Origin: Ipomoea triloba
Taxonomy: Eukaryota > Streptophyta > Magnoliopsida > Solanales > Convolvulaceae
NCBI RefSeq assembly: GCF_003576645.1
Contig: NC_044919.1
Location: 12,834,759 to 12,898,758, forward strand
Reading direction: 5' to 3'
Length of the DNA stretch: 64,000 nt
Below are positions 11,461-25,300 of the stretch, piece after piece; position 1 is the stretch's first letter; the number at the start of each line of letters is the position of its first letter. Below the pieces are notes generated by a model. It was not told the origin of the DNA. It made no database searches and saw only the letters and a list, made by a program, of their open reading frames with translations. Position numbers and translations under genes: made by a program.

Positions 11461-11935
11461 TACCATGGACTATGGTCCACAGAGCGTTGCGGACTATGAT
11501 CCAAAACGGTGCTATTTCTTTTAATGAAAAGAAATCGCACCCGTTTTGCACCGTTCCGCATAGATAGCTCCACTTGTATAACATATTCAGTTCCATTTTA
11601 TATACAAGTTTTATTTCAGCACAACTAGAGTTTCATTTTGTTCCAACTATAGTTTCATTCAACATTATACATACAATAGTCTTATTATAGTGAGACATGT
11701 TATTGAATTTCATTTTGTATACATTGTAGTTTGATTACAACACTATTAAATTATAATTTTAATTCAACTACAATTTCATTAGACAATATACACCTAAATA
11801 TGTGAAACTGTTTTTCAGTTTCATTTTATATACATTGCAGTTTCCTTACAACACAATCATAGTATCATTTCGATATAACTACAGTTTCATTAGATAATAT
11901 ACACTCAAAGTGAGTGGACCTTTTGTGCGCAGTGA
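11461..11935. repeat. Dispersed repeat related to 592-845
   Basis: Starts with the palindrome-like 'accatggactatggtccac', then 'aatgaaaagaaat', then 'tataacatattcagttcc'. It is followed by repeated 'agtttcatt...tatacattgcagttt' units at irregular spacing. No protein or termini seen. Confidence 0.45.
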
Positions 11936-12302
11936 GCAAAGGTCTAGCCTTCGTGTTCAGTTGAGCTACCATGATTTACATCCTCCCTGATGCTTTGTTG
12001 GGCCGGGGAGATAGAGATTCAACCTTTTGGGAGAAGTTCATCTCTTTCAATTTATAAATTTAGTTTATCAATTATCTGAGATGTTAAGTTCTGTGTATAT
12101 AAAATACTACACCTATTTTATATGCGATGCGCAAAAATATATGTCAAATATTAATACTCAATGTTAAAATCTTAATTATATTACAATATTTTTTAAAAAT
12201 AATAGTATATAATTTTGGTTTTAAATTCATATTTCTAGAATTCATATTATATTAAAAGTATAGTTGATAATTTGAGTAATAATTATAGTATGATTAATAT
12301 TA
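11936..12302. other. Intergenic, nothing recognised
   Basis: AT-rich, no reading frame or repeat terminus. Confidence 0.4.
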
Positions 12303-13907
12303 GGGAAAATGGTATCTTTAGTCCCTGAGTTATGAGATAGTGCCGACTCAGTCCCTGAGTTATGACCGTATTCGAATTTAGCCCCTCACTTATTCGCGAA
12401 GTGGCGAGTTTAGTTCCTGGTCGTTAAATTTGACGAAAAAACTAAAAAAAAATTAAAATTCGAGGGATAAAATAGGAAATTCACATTTTATTTTTCTTCT
12501 TATATCAAAACTACTTTTACAATATTATTTTTCACTTCTTAGCATCATATTTTCAAGATTCTTCAATTTTAAAAACAATTTAATAACTTTCGTATGACTT
12601 GTTAGGAACCTGACTCTCGTATAACAGACTTAAGACTTAGCACAAACAAAGAAACACATGATCATTGTATTTAGGTGTGTAAAACACACTATCCTAACAA
12701 GTTTTGATTTTTTTTTCCTAAGCAACAAATGTAATCAAATTAAAACTTTTGAGGTACAAAATGATGTCAAATTTCTCAGGTTGCTTTTATGAGAAATTCA
12801 CCAAAAGAATATTTGACTAAACCATGGTTGCAGTAAGCGCTAGGTTAGCGTCTACCGCCTGACTAGCGTCTAGCGCCTAAGCGGTCTAGGCGGTGACCTA
12901 TAAAAACAAAAAAAATTAATTATGTGTGTGGGTGTATGTCATATATTAACAATAAATAAATTTAAATATATATAAATATAATAATAAAATTAACAAGGCC
13001 GACTCGCTCGAGTTAACGCGGCTAATTCTGCCGAGTTGGGCGAGTTAACTCGGCCAAATTCGGCCTAGTCGGCCGAGTTAGGCGCTAGGTGGCCTCCTTG
13101 GCGGCCCGCCACCTAGGCAAACGCCTAGGGAGCAATTCGCCTCGATCTAGGAGCGCCTAGGCGGGGATTTTTGTAACAGTGGACTAAACTACTACATACA
13201 AAAGAATTTTTACATACTAAAAATCTCAAGTTATTTATTGTCAAAAAAAATTTAAGTTATTTCGTTGGTGAATTTCTTATAAAAGCAACCTGAGAAATTT
13301 GACATCATTTTGTATCTCAAAAGTTCTAGTTTGATTACATTTATTGCTTAGTAAAAAAAAAATCGAAAATTGTTAGGATAGTGTGTTTCACACGCGTGAA
13401 GATAATGATCGATCGTACTAGATAGATAGCCTCAGATAGACCATAAACCTTTCATACGAAATTCCTCAATCCATTCATTAATGCGCAAGAGAAAGCGACC
13501 TATCAGACTAGAAGGAAGTTGGTCTTTCTCCATGACCCACCCCCTTCGCGCAAGTGTTTCTTTGTTTATGCTAAATCTTAAGTTTGTTATACGAGAGTCA
13601 GGTTCCTAAAGTCATTTGAAAGTTATTGAAATGCTTTTAAAATTGAAGAATCTTGAAAATAATTAGGCTAAGAAGTGAAAATTAATGTTGTAAAAGTGGT
13701 TTTGATATAAGAAGAAGAATAAAATGTGAATGTCCTATTTTACCCCTCAAAATTTATATATTTTTATTTTTTTCGCCAAATTTAACGGTCTGGGACTAAA
13801 CTCGCCACCTCGCGAATAGCTGAGGGACTAAACTCGGATACGGCCATAACTCAGGGACTGGGTCGGCACTACCCCTATAACTTAGGGACTAAAGATGTCA
13901 TTTTTCC
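12303..13907. mobile_element. Large foldback (MULE-like) element with nested insertion
   Basis: Ends GGGAAAATGGTATCTTTAGT and, in reverse complement, GGAAAAATGACATCTTTAGT. It is flanked by the exact 9-bp duplication TTAATATTA (12294-12302 and 13908-13916). The inverted arms reach inward for about 500 bp on each side (to about 12810 and from about 13250). Almost the whole element is therefore one hairpin, interrupted in its loop by the 359-bp element at 12823-13181. No transposase was found. Confidence 0.85.
12823..13181. mobile_element. hAT-like MITE nested in the foldback element, 359 bp
   Basis: Exact 8-bp target duplication GACTAAAC (12815-12822 and 13182-13189). Ends CATGGTTGCAGTAA and, in reverse complement, CCACTGTTACAAAAAT. 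Subterminal DNA is packed with GCCTAGGCG-like motifs. Relatives lie at 29135-29415 and 27672-27765. Confidence 0.85.
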
Positions 13908-13999
13908 TTAATATTATTAAAGTAAGAATTTTAGATATGATAAATTCTTAAATATAGTTATGGTAACATTTAATTAAAATCTAAATGAAATCAAACTTA

Positions 14000-15871
14000 T
14001 CTATATATATATTAAAACAGAAGTGCTAGCTTTCCCGCTCATTTTAGTCCAAAAATTTTGAAATCGGTCAACATAATATTATATAATAATTCCTTATCAG
14101 AAATTCTAGCCTTCCTTATCATTCCTTATTTATGGCTAAAATTGACAAAATATTCCAAAAAATGATAGCATTCAAATTGAACTATAATTAATTAATATAA
14201 TTAAAGTAGTTAATTTCGTGCACCCCATAGCATTCAAATTACTATAATCTATATAATTAAACTACTTAATTATGTGCACTGCCGGTAATTTTTGAATATA
14301 ATTAAAGTAATTTGAATGCTATCATTTTACTATTTAGTATTTTAATTACTTTAATTATATTTTATTTATATTGAAAATGGTGCTGAAATAAACGGTATGA
14401 AATATTTTATACTATATGATGTATATTATAATATTCTAAAAAATATTACTATATTATGTTAATGTACGTAACTAAATTCCTCTTATTATGATATTTTTTT
14501 AAAAAAAATTTCAACAATCAAATTACTATATGATGTATATTATAATTAAATTATCTCATGATGATATTAAAAAAAAAATCCAACAATAAAAAATAAAATT
14601 CCAACAATCAAATTACTATGTGATGCATATTATAGTATTCCAAAAAATATATTACTATATTATGTTAATGTACGTAATTAAATTCCTCTCATGATAATAT
14701 TCAAAAAATAAAAATTCCAACAATCAAATTACTATATGATGTATATTATTGTATTCTAAAAAAAATTACTATATTATGTTAATGTATGTAATTAAATGCT
14801 ATTCAAGTATACGGTTGCGTGTTTGTAGGTTATATATATTTATATATTTATTAATTTATTTGTTTAAAAATTTGAAATCAGTCAACATAATATTACTATA
14901 CTTAACAAAATTATTTATATACATATATTAACAAAAATAGTCACACGGAAAGTAATAATTATTAAACAAATATATATTCTTTTCAACTTAAGTTCAATTT
15001 TTTTATATAAAAAATAAAATTAATATATAAAATTATATCATTAAAAAGTTCTAATTAAAAACTTTTAAATAACACCTATATTGATATTTTATTTTAATGT
15101 ATTAATTAACATACAATTATATTAAATCACTATATTATATTCATTTTCAGTATAATATTGGTTCATTTTTAAAATGTTGTAGATTGATTTTTTACAATAC
15201 TATTGCAATATATAATTAAATTTAACATAAATTTACATAATAATATATATTAAAACAGAAGTGTTGTTTTCCCGTCCATCCTAAGAAATAAAAAAAATGA
15301 TATATATGTTAATTTAATTTATAGTAATGATTACCTAAATATTTATTATAACATGAATCATGGTCTACTTTTAAGGTACACTAAACTAATACTTAGTATA
15401 TTATTTTTCAACTTAAGTTCAGTTTTTTTTTTATATACAAATAAAATTAATATATAAAAAATATATCATTAAAAATGTCTAATTAAAATTTTTTAAATAA
15501 CACCTATATTGATATTTTTATTTTAATGTATTAAATTAACATACACTTATATTAAATCAACATAATTACGTACGACAATTGAAATAATTCTTTTTCAAAC
15601 GTTTCATTCGCATAAAAGTAAACTTTGGTGAAAAATAAAACAACAAAAAAAAATTCATTGTTATTTGTCAACTTAAGTTCCATCATTATATTGCTATATA
15701 TATAGATCTCTATCCTTCATAAAGTCATAAATAATAATATGGTAATTTATTGGTAATAGAAATTATAAAAACGAAAATATATATATTCTATTAAAATAAA
15801 ATAAATTCTAAATCAAAATAGATATGTAAAATTTAATTTATTCTAATAAGATATAATTTTAATTTAAAGTA

Positions 15872-15931
<60 letters not shown>

Positions 15932-17980
15932 CTAAAAAGAGAAAATAATAACTATAATACACATATACATATTGAATCATTGTTGCATGTCAAAAGTTCA
16001 CCCAAAAAAAATTATTATGTGTCAATTTGTTTACTTCATCTAACTTTTAAAAATAACTACAATATTATTACTACTATATATAAATTTCTTCCTACATAAA
16101 TAATGTTGGTTTTGAAAGTTTAAAAATGTGAAAGGTAAAATATATCATTATTATGATTTTAGCATTCTACTAATAACAAATATAAGTATTATTGTATTAA
16201 TTATTTAAATGTTTTGTAGTACAAATGTTGTAAACAAATTTTGTAAAATACCATAAATTATAAAAATTTACAAATCTAAAATAATAGTTATTATTTAACT
16301 ATTATGAGCCCAAAATAAATTAATTTACGTTAATAACATAACTGAATAAAACTAACATAAAAATGAACTAATTGAATTAACTTAAATTTGCGGAGTTTGA
16401 AAAAAATATAATGTTATTGGGTAAATGTCTCACATTTAAATGTAATGTTATTAAATTAATTGAAATTCACATATTTAAGAATGATGCATCATATCGAGAT
16501 CTATAAATTTAAAATGATAAAATAATAAGAGACAATAGAACTAAAAGTAATAAATTTTCAATAAATTAGTTAAAAACATATCATAGATCTACAAATATTG
16601 AATTGAACCACAAAGTCAATTGTGGACCTATTAATTAAATGATGATCTAGAGATATTTTGATTGTGCTACATTTACGGGTTGAAAAATATTTAGAAACAA
16701 AACTAAGTGGTTTCCAGACATCTATTACTATTTATGATAACAGACAACAGTTTAAGGCAAAAATTTGTGTTTGACCATCTAATGGTATCAATCCATGAGA
16801 CAGGTTGAATATTTAATTATAGATGTCAAAGATCTGACCCGTCTTACGAATTGAGACCCCTGAGACGGTCTCACACAAGTATTACTCAAAGTTTAAAATA
16901 ACAACAAAGTAGATTTTGAAACAAAACTCAAATATCAATGTAAAATTTTAAAATAAGAATGTATTTTCATGCAAGGAAAAAAAATATAATATTTATCAAT
17001 ATCTATATAATAAAAAATTATCAATTTCTATTTTTATCCATTTATGTAGACATATATTATATTTATAGTATTTTGTACAATATGAAAATATATACACATT
17101 TTTTAATAGAATTGTGATTACTGGCATAATTATACACGTTAATTACTACAATGGTTACTTATTAAAAATTTATTTTAAAATATGTCTAAACTCATACTCT
17201 TAATTAAAAATTCAAAAATATTTAAAAATTTGTCTAAATATGTAATATATTTATGGACTACATTAATCCATATAAATTTAAAAGTTAAATTCTTTTAATT
17301 TGTAAATGAAATTTTCTTAATTATAATTAATAAAATATAAAATATAATTAAGAATAAAATTATAAAATTAACAAAATGTATATTAATAAATATTTATATT
17401 TTTAAAAATAGATACATACATATACTTATGCATTATATTAATCATACAAAATTAAAATGCTATTTTTTAATTTATATAATTAATTATTTTAATTATAATA
17501 TATCAATATAAATTATAATTACAGAAATTATATTATAGAATTTGCATATATACATATTAATAAATATTATTTGTATATACACTATATTACACAATCATAT
17601 AAGAAAGTGTGTCTGATTAGAGTTTAAAATCACATATACAGAATTTAAAATTTACATTTTTTTAATTTCTAAGTATAATTTTCTTAGTTATTATTCATAT
17701 TGTTAGAATTATAATATATATGAAATAAGATTAGGAATAATTCAATTTAATTATGTAAATTTTTCTCTATAAATTTATATAAATATTTACATGAATAGAG
17801 ATTATATTAATCATACAAAATTTTAATTTTTTATGCTACGATAATAGATACTTGACTAAATATATAAAAATCTACTATATTATTATATTGTACATTTTAA
17901 TATATTTGTATGTTTTAAATTTTTTATTTAAGTTCATAATAAAAAAAGAATTTCCGTGCACCGCACGGGTAAAACACTAG
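14000..17980 (+). mobile_element. Non-autonomous Helitron, about 4 kb
   Basis: The 5' end is A|TCTATATATATATTAAAAC. The 3' end has the hairpin CCGTGCACCGCACGG (17953-17967) followed by GTAAAACACTAG and then T, the classic Helitron terminus (CTAG, inserted between A and T). There is no target duplication, as expected. The interior is AT-rich, with no Rep/helicase and a long (TA)n run at about 15867-15929. A second 5'-end-like motif near 15237 ('atatattaaaacagaagtg') suggests a composite of two copies. The terminal 1 kb resembles, in inverse orientation, 58686-59300. Confidence 0.75.
15867..15930. repeat. (TA)n microsatellite
   Basis: About 60 bp of pure TA dinucleotide inside the Helitron. 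Confidence 0.95.
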
Positions 17981-19327
17981 TTTCTTATATTACTCCAATA
18001 TATAATGTCTACGTACATTATTGTCATTAAAGAAATAAAGAAAAATATTGTATATGCATGTGCATGGTAATAATAATGAAAAAATATGACAAAAATTATA
18101 ACGGTAGAAATACTTTTATCCAAAAAATTGTATGGTATAGCTCTTTTATAGCATTATGTATAAAAAAAATTAACAAAAAAAAATAAATATAAATCAGGGA
18201 TATAACTTAGATTGAGACTTATGTTTTTGATTATGAGAAAATAAAGAATATATTAAAAATTACAAATATGATATCATAAAACTCTAGATACAAACAAAAT
18301 TTGATGTTTAGTTAGTCGAAAAATTAAATTTACTAATTCAACAATTAAAAGATCAAACTTAACAAATAAAATGATATGTGCTAAACTTGTAACTCAATAA
18401 ATATATTGTGCAATTAGGATGGAGCCTAGGTAAACGTAGTGTAAGAGATACACTCAATTTAATAAGCTCCTTATAAACACCATCATGTAAGATTGGGGTA
18501 TGAAGACTTTGGGACGAGTTACATTTTGTAAGCAAGAAACACTGTATTTATGATCAACAGTTCAACAGCGCAGCATTTATGACATTCATTGACAAGGGCA
18601 AGCATTTATGACATTTGGCCGTACTCAAGATTTTCACCTTCAAACATAGTAACTAATCTCTTCAGTCTCAAGATTTTCACCTTCAAACATAGTAACTAAT
18701 CTCTTCAGTCTCACTAAGTTGTAGACAGTAACATTCTGTACCCCTATAGTTGACAGTTTTTGTACATATAATTATCATATTATGTATCAGCAAACATCAA
18801 GTTAGTTGTTTACATATACAGAAATTGTTAAGTACAAAATTTTTGTATCAGAGTTCACAATGCAATATGAACCCTAATCCATATATAACAATTGCTCAAC
18901 CACACTCCCCAAGTTACATTTGACATTCATTGACAATAAATCCAACCTGATATAAAAGTAAAAATCAAGGGCCCAAAGGCCAAATCTCATTGATGAGAAG
19001 TGAGACTCCATTGGCATAAAAATTACGATTATTCAGTTATTAGTGAGATGCCAAAATTATAAAATTGTTTAGAGGGAAAAATAAATGAATTTCAAGTGTT
19101 GTATGATTCCATTATTGAAAAAAAATTCTACATATAATTACATTGTTATATGATTCCAAAATGAGTATTAGAACAGAAGAAGCTGGCACTATCAGCACAA
19201 ATATCATCTTTATTTAACAATAATTACTTTATTATTATTAGAAGAAAAGAACCAAAGAGGGGGCCTGTATAGCAGATACTCGGGGGCCAAAACCCACATG
19301 TACATATGAGAAAATGCATGGATACCA
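17981..19327. other. 3' flank of the UBX-domain gene
   Basis: AT-rich. The right part (about 18900-19327) probably includes the 3' untranslated region of the minus-strand gene that ends at 19328. No further gene seen. Confidence 0.4.
18624..18713. repeat. 45-bp tandem duplication
   Basis: A unit starting 'ctcaagattttcacctt' and ending 'ctcttcagt' is present twice without visible divergence. Confidence 0.85.
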
Positions 19328-22300
19328 TCATTTACTGTCATTGTTACCACCACCACCAAACTGTGTAGAATTTCCATTCCAGAATGCATTCCCATCTCTA
19401 AACTGACTATCATCATCGTGTTTCAGCGTATGGATATTGCTCCCAAAGCGAGATGAAGGCTGCTTTCTGTTCTTAACATTGCTGCTACTGGTACCAGGAG
19501 AATAATCGTTGGATGAATTCACACCATAGGGTCTACCATTTCCAGCAACATTATTCCGGAGTGAAGGATTTGAACCTGACATCCAAATCCAAAATCAAAG
19601 ACCGCTATCAAGATCGGAGTAAACGTTAATAGTTCCTCTGTTTCCTAGAGAAAAAGATGAAAATGACACTGATCCAATGTAGGATGGTCATCAATGAAAG
19701 ATCAAACAATAGCGGCACTATAAAATTGTACCTTGGAGATTTCTCCTGTTATCATGTAAACTACAACCAACATGAAACCTTTGCTTTTGTTTTGGGTGAC
19801 GAGGAAAACCCGCAGCCACTACCCGAGGGTGTGCCTGGGTAACCCCATCTTTTGACCCTAGCCGACAAAGGACCACAAGGAGGTAAACCAGCCTAGATTG
19901 CTCATAGCTGACCGGCTCAAACCAAGAAAGCTAGAATTCAAACTCGTGACCTTGTGGTTACAAGTTTGTATCCTTAGCCAGCTTAGCTGGGGTTATCCAA
20001 CTTGGTATGTATTGTTGTGTGTGCATGTGTGTCTGAGCTTCAGGGTTGGTCATTTTATATTCATCATTTTGAATGCAAAGTGTCAAGTGTTGAGATACTG
20101 ACTATCCTCCATTCTCAACAAATGAAGAGGAAGTGTAGTTCTGAATCTCTCAACCAAGGAAATATCTAAAAGCTCCTCTATTTGCCACCATTTCTATTAA
20201 CATTTTGAGCTGTAATAATTTCAACATATCCATCTACAGCTAAGCAGATAATAGGTTCAAAGAAACCAAAGCCATACACAGATTGTCACACCAAACAGAA
20301 AAAAATTGAAATGTGAGAAATGTTGAAGGAGCTTCAACCATAGGATTGAGTATCAGTTATCAAAACAATGAAGGAAAGTTACCATATTGCAATGTGCCGC
20401 TTTGAGAATCCTCTACAGCATCAGATGAGCTAGCACCCCCACCAAGATAGGAAAAAGGATTCACATAAGAGACGAGTCGTCTAACAAGAGAAAAATATCC
20501 TTCGCTATTACCACTTGTGGCACCAGTATTGTTGGCCAAAATATTCTGGTCACGCAATGAAGAACTTCCTTTGTGATGAAGAACCACAATCAGTGCTTGT
20601 CGATTGAAGAGATTCAACTCTGATAATGTTTTATCCAAATCTACATCATATATTAAATACAGGAAATTAGCGCAATTCTTAACTTTGATACTCAGGTCAT
20701 AACAAATTGGGCACTGTGCTTCCTGTTCCCATGATCAATACAATCAGGCTTTGGCTTAAGTGCTTATACTAATATATCAAATATTGGGCACAAAAATAAA
20801 GATTACGACTCTGTATCAAAAGAACTCCTTATCCAAAAATTGGATACTGAAGTATCAATAGTAAATACACAGTAAGCTTGTGCGTTCATTAAGATTGAAA
20901 ACTGATACCATCAACACCTGTGGATATTAGAGTGTACTTGTGCATTCAGTCAGATTTAAAAACTTTGTTTACTTCTGTATTCTTCTACTAATGTAACTTA
21001 GGACTTAATACCTTGATCACTAAAGACCTTGCGTGGATAAGGAACTGCAAGATCATAAGAAGAAAAGCCGATGGATTGGTTTCTATCAATATGGTCTTTG
21101 ACTGCTCTCAAAGTGTCCGTCACTGACAGCTTCACCTGTAAACTGGAACCATCAGGCAGTTTGATGTTTAAATGAACGTCTGTTGATGTTCTGGAAGAAG
21201 ATTCTGACACATTAACTTCCTCCACTTCAGTTTCAGTTGCTTTACTGCCACCATTATTGGAAACTTCATTATTTGGTGGTGGGCGTTGGTCAGATAAATG
21301 TGACCCCTCTATTAAGATAGGGTGCCCATCTTTAAAATTGCCAGTTCCTTCTGCAGCATCAAATGATTTTTCCACTTTTGCAATCACAGGGACCGCAGAG
21401 TTGTTACTTTCACCACTTCCAGATTGAACAGTAGAAGCTAAACTATGAGATACTGTGTCAACTGGAATGGAATTCATGTCCTGTCATACAATAAAATTTG
21501 GGGGATCATCAAAATTCTATCCTTAGTTTATCTACATACTAGATAGAATACTAGATGCCAAGTTTATCTCAACCCTACATACAAAAACCTCTACCTTCAC
21601 TTTGGTCTGAGAGTCCATAGATGGTCTAGCCTCAAGAGACTCTGCTTCCTTCACTTTGGTCTGTGAGTCCATAGATGGTCTAGCCTCAAGAGACTCTGCT
21701 TCCTTCACTTTGGGCTGAGAGTCCATATATGGTCCAGGCACAACAGCCTCTGCTTCTATGTCTGATGAAGGTGGTGGTGGAACATTTTCCCTCGATGAAC
21801 TGCCCTGCTCAGGTGAGGCAGAATTCAAAGTTCCAGGAGATAATTCAGGCTTAGAGGCAAGTGCAGCAGTCAACAGTGTCTCCTGCAATCATAATAATTT
21901 TAATTGCTTTGTACAAAAATCTGTAGAATAAACAAAAGATTGGAAATGCAAGATCTTCATACACTATAATCAGAACATCTTTTCAACATTGTACACACAA
22001 TTGGTACCAACTTTTTCTTTTTAATTTATATTTAAGTATATATTTCCTCCAAAGACTATCTTCCAAGACCCTATAGGGCGTATAGGCTATAGTGTGTGTG
22101 TGATAAATATACAAAGGGTCCAAATTGCATGATTTTGCAGAGCTAAAATCAAGGAATTATAGATTGATTGATTATCTTTGATTGATGCTTGCCTTTTTAA
22201 TATTTTTATTGATTATAAATAACACCTTCTCTTAGAAAGGAGATATGCAGTGATTTGTAAGAAATAATCAACAATAAAGCTGAGGGTAAGAGTCATTTCT

Positions 22301-25300
22301 TGCTGGAGAGTGCAGAAAGTTGCAACTCTTCTAGTTCTTTCTACTTTGCAATACAAATTCTGATTGTTTTTTAATTCAAATTCCTTTTGCTGCCTCTTTA
22401 CTCCATCAGTGTGTATTTGTAAAGTGGAGCATTGCAACCATAAGGGAAGATTAGAAGTGTGCAGACATATGGCATATTATTAGCAATGTCTTTATTCTTC
22501 AACCATACAGTGGCATCCCATAATCACGAAATTCCTAACAAGAAGCCAAGGTTAAAGAAACATGTACTTGGGATTTGGGATTGATGAATGGTAAGTTCTA
22601 TCTACATTAGTACCACAAACCTAAAATCTGGCAGACCATTTTGCACTGCCTAAATGGAAATTGATACTCCACGTTCTCTGCGTTAATTAACTAAACAAAA
22701 TAGGAAAATGGAAACTTTTTAACTAGCTCATCAAACTAACAAGAGAAACATGCACTGTGAAGACTGCAAGAGGACTCAAAAACCCTTTTGCACACTGTCC
22801 AGAAGACCATACCACATCCTCCACCAATCAAGATACAAAAATGAACATTAATATTAGATTGCAAGAGGACTAACAAACCCCTACCTGAATATGAAGACTT
22901 AGCCATGCCTTTTCTAAGCTGGATGCTAGAACGTCTGCAGCGACAAAGCCCTCTAGAGAGACATTTAAAAAAAAAAAATTAAAATGAATTAAGTGCTGCA
23001 TGAAAAATATTTTTATATCCAGCCAGGGCATATCCTAAAGTTCCATCTCAAACTAAAGATAAAAAATCAAAATGATAATAGCAAATAGATAAAACTCACC
23101 ATGTTGCCATAGTTGTATGCCATTGTATCCAATAACAGTTATACATGGGGCAGCTTTCTGTGGATCTGTAATATTGATGAAAGGACAGCTCTATACCTTG
23201 ATGCACATGAAAGCAATATCTTTTTCATGAAAACCCATCCCACTCCAACCTTCTATGATAATAGAAAATTGATTGAAAACCAATGATTCAGAAAGGATGA
23301 GTTATCACACAGCCTTTATGTATTTATAGGCCAATATATATTTTTCCTATGTTAACTAGGATTACCTAAATTATGTCCAATCTCTAATTCTAAGGGATTA
23401 CAATCAATAATGCTAAATATGAAGAATATTGTGATTTGTGTTATTCGACTTGTAATTACCAGTACAAGGAACAACTTTGTAGTTATGTACATTATCCCAA
23501 AAAATGAAAATGACAATAACAATAAAATCAATTTTGTTAATGTAAGATTTCTTTTATAAGTAAATTATATATCTATACACCCATCCACGCACCCTTTTTG
23601 TAGAAGCTTTTTTGTACACAAAAGTATGGCATGTGGTGTCATGATCTGATCATTACAAGACTAAAAGCCCATAATTATGTGGGTTGTCATCTATTTTGCA
23701 TAAAAGATTTGGTACATCAATCTTTGTAAAGAAGGAATTCTCATACATTAGGGCTATATGCTTCCTGAAAAGAAGGAACCAGTAGATTCACGAATGCTTT
23801 CGGTGCCACCTCAACTAAATTTTCTAGTTTCTTCTCCACATGTATTATTTTATATTTATTCTCAATAGAATTACCAGAATAAATATAAAATACAGTCACT
23901 GGAGTTCCAAGTACAGGCATAAACTCTTTATCCCCCTCTGACTAAATTAAAAAATACACACAGAACTGACAAATTAGGCAGCTATAAAAGAGGATATTAC
24001 TTTTCATAAAATAAAATATGGAAAAAGCACTTTAGTCCCTAAAATAGTGGTAATCTGTAAATACAGTCCCTCAATTATATAGTTGCAAATGGCTTTCTTA
24101 ATTGCTCTCTTAAGTGGCTAATTTGGTCACCCATGACAAAACAATCATTAGTTCTGTCTTAAATTCCACGTGTTGCAATTCCTTGTATCACCCCTGCTTT
24201 CAATTTTGACATAAGAGACCAGAACACATGCTAAATTTACGACAAAACTAATAGAGGGGATCAAATTAACCACGTTAGAGGACAATTAAGGATGACATTT
24301 GCAACACCATGATACAATTAGAGGGGATCAAATTAACCACGTTAGAGGACAATTAAGGATGACATTTGCAACACCATGATACAATTATACAAAGGGACTA
24401 GATTTACAAATCACACTATCTGATTAGCCAAAAGTACTTTTTATTGATAATTTATTATTTAAAAAAAAAACCATGAACATAATTTACAGAATAAAAAGGA
24501 TACACAATGCTGAGAAATTCATTGCATCACTACTTCCTTCCACAATGTGCAACAAAATGCAATACTTAGATAAAGACCCTGCCACCTGATCACAGCAAGT
24601 AAATAGTGATAAGTGATTGAAAATTTTTGCCTTGCTAGCTAGGATAAGAGAAAAAAGCTTACTTGTGAGTCCAACCATGTAGAGGTTTCCAAATGATTAG
24701 ATTCTTTGTTATCACCTATAACACAAATTTGAAATATGTGAGGAAAAAAAGGATATAGTCCATGGTTAGGTAAAGAAAAAGAAAAGAGGCATTGAGAGCA
24801 TTTTAATTGTTTGCCTATCTGCAGTACATTTTGGGGAAAGTGTCTAGGCAGCTTTTGGGAAAGCATTTCACCGACAAAGTTCCTTCACCAATCACCATGA
24901 AAATGTTTTAATTTCGGTATTGGTTCATAGAAATTGGTTATAAGACATAGTAGCTTTCTTATTAGTGTGTAATGAAATATGTATTGAAGTCTTGAGTTGG
25001 AAATGTGTTACTCCATCCCAAAGGGTGAATCCCTCTGTTCTTCCACTTCTCTCTCCTCTTTTCTCACTCAAATATTCATTTCCTTTATATAACAATAAAC
25101 CATATGATTTTTCCTTTAGAATTCAAATTTCAACAATGAGATGCACATCATAATTTCAAAAACTACTATAGACAATTGAAGACAAACATAATGCATAAAT
25201 GGATGCAAGAATGGCTTTATAATTTAGAGCAGAAAGTAAAAGATAGTAAGGAATGCAAATTTTCATGATGATGAAATAAAAATTTTAATTTTTTTATCCT

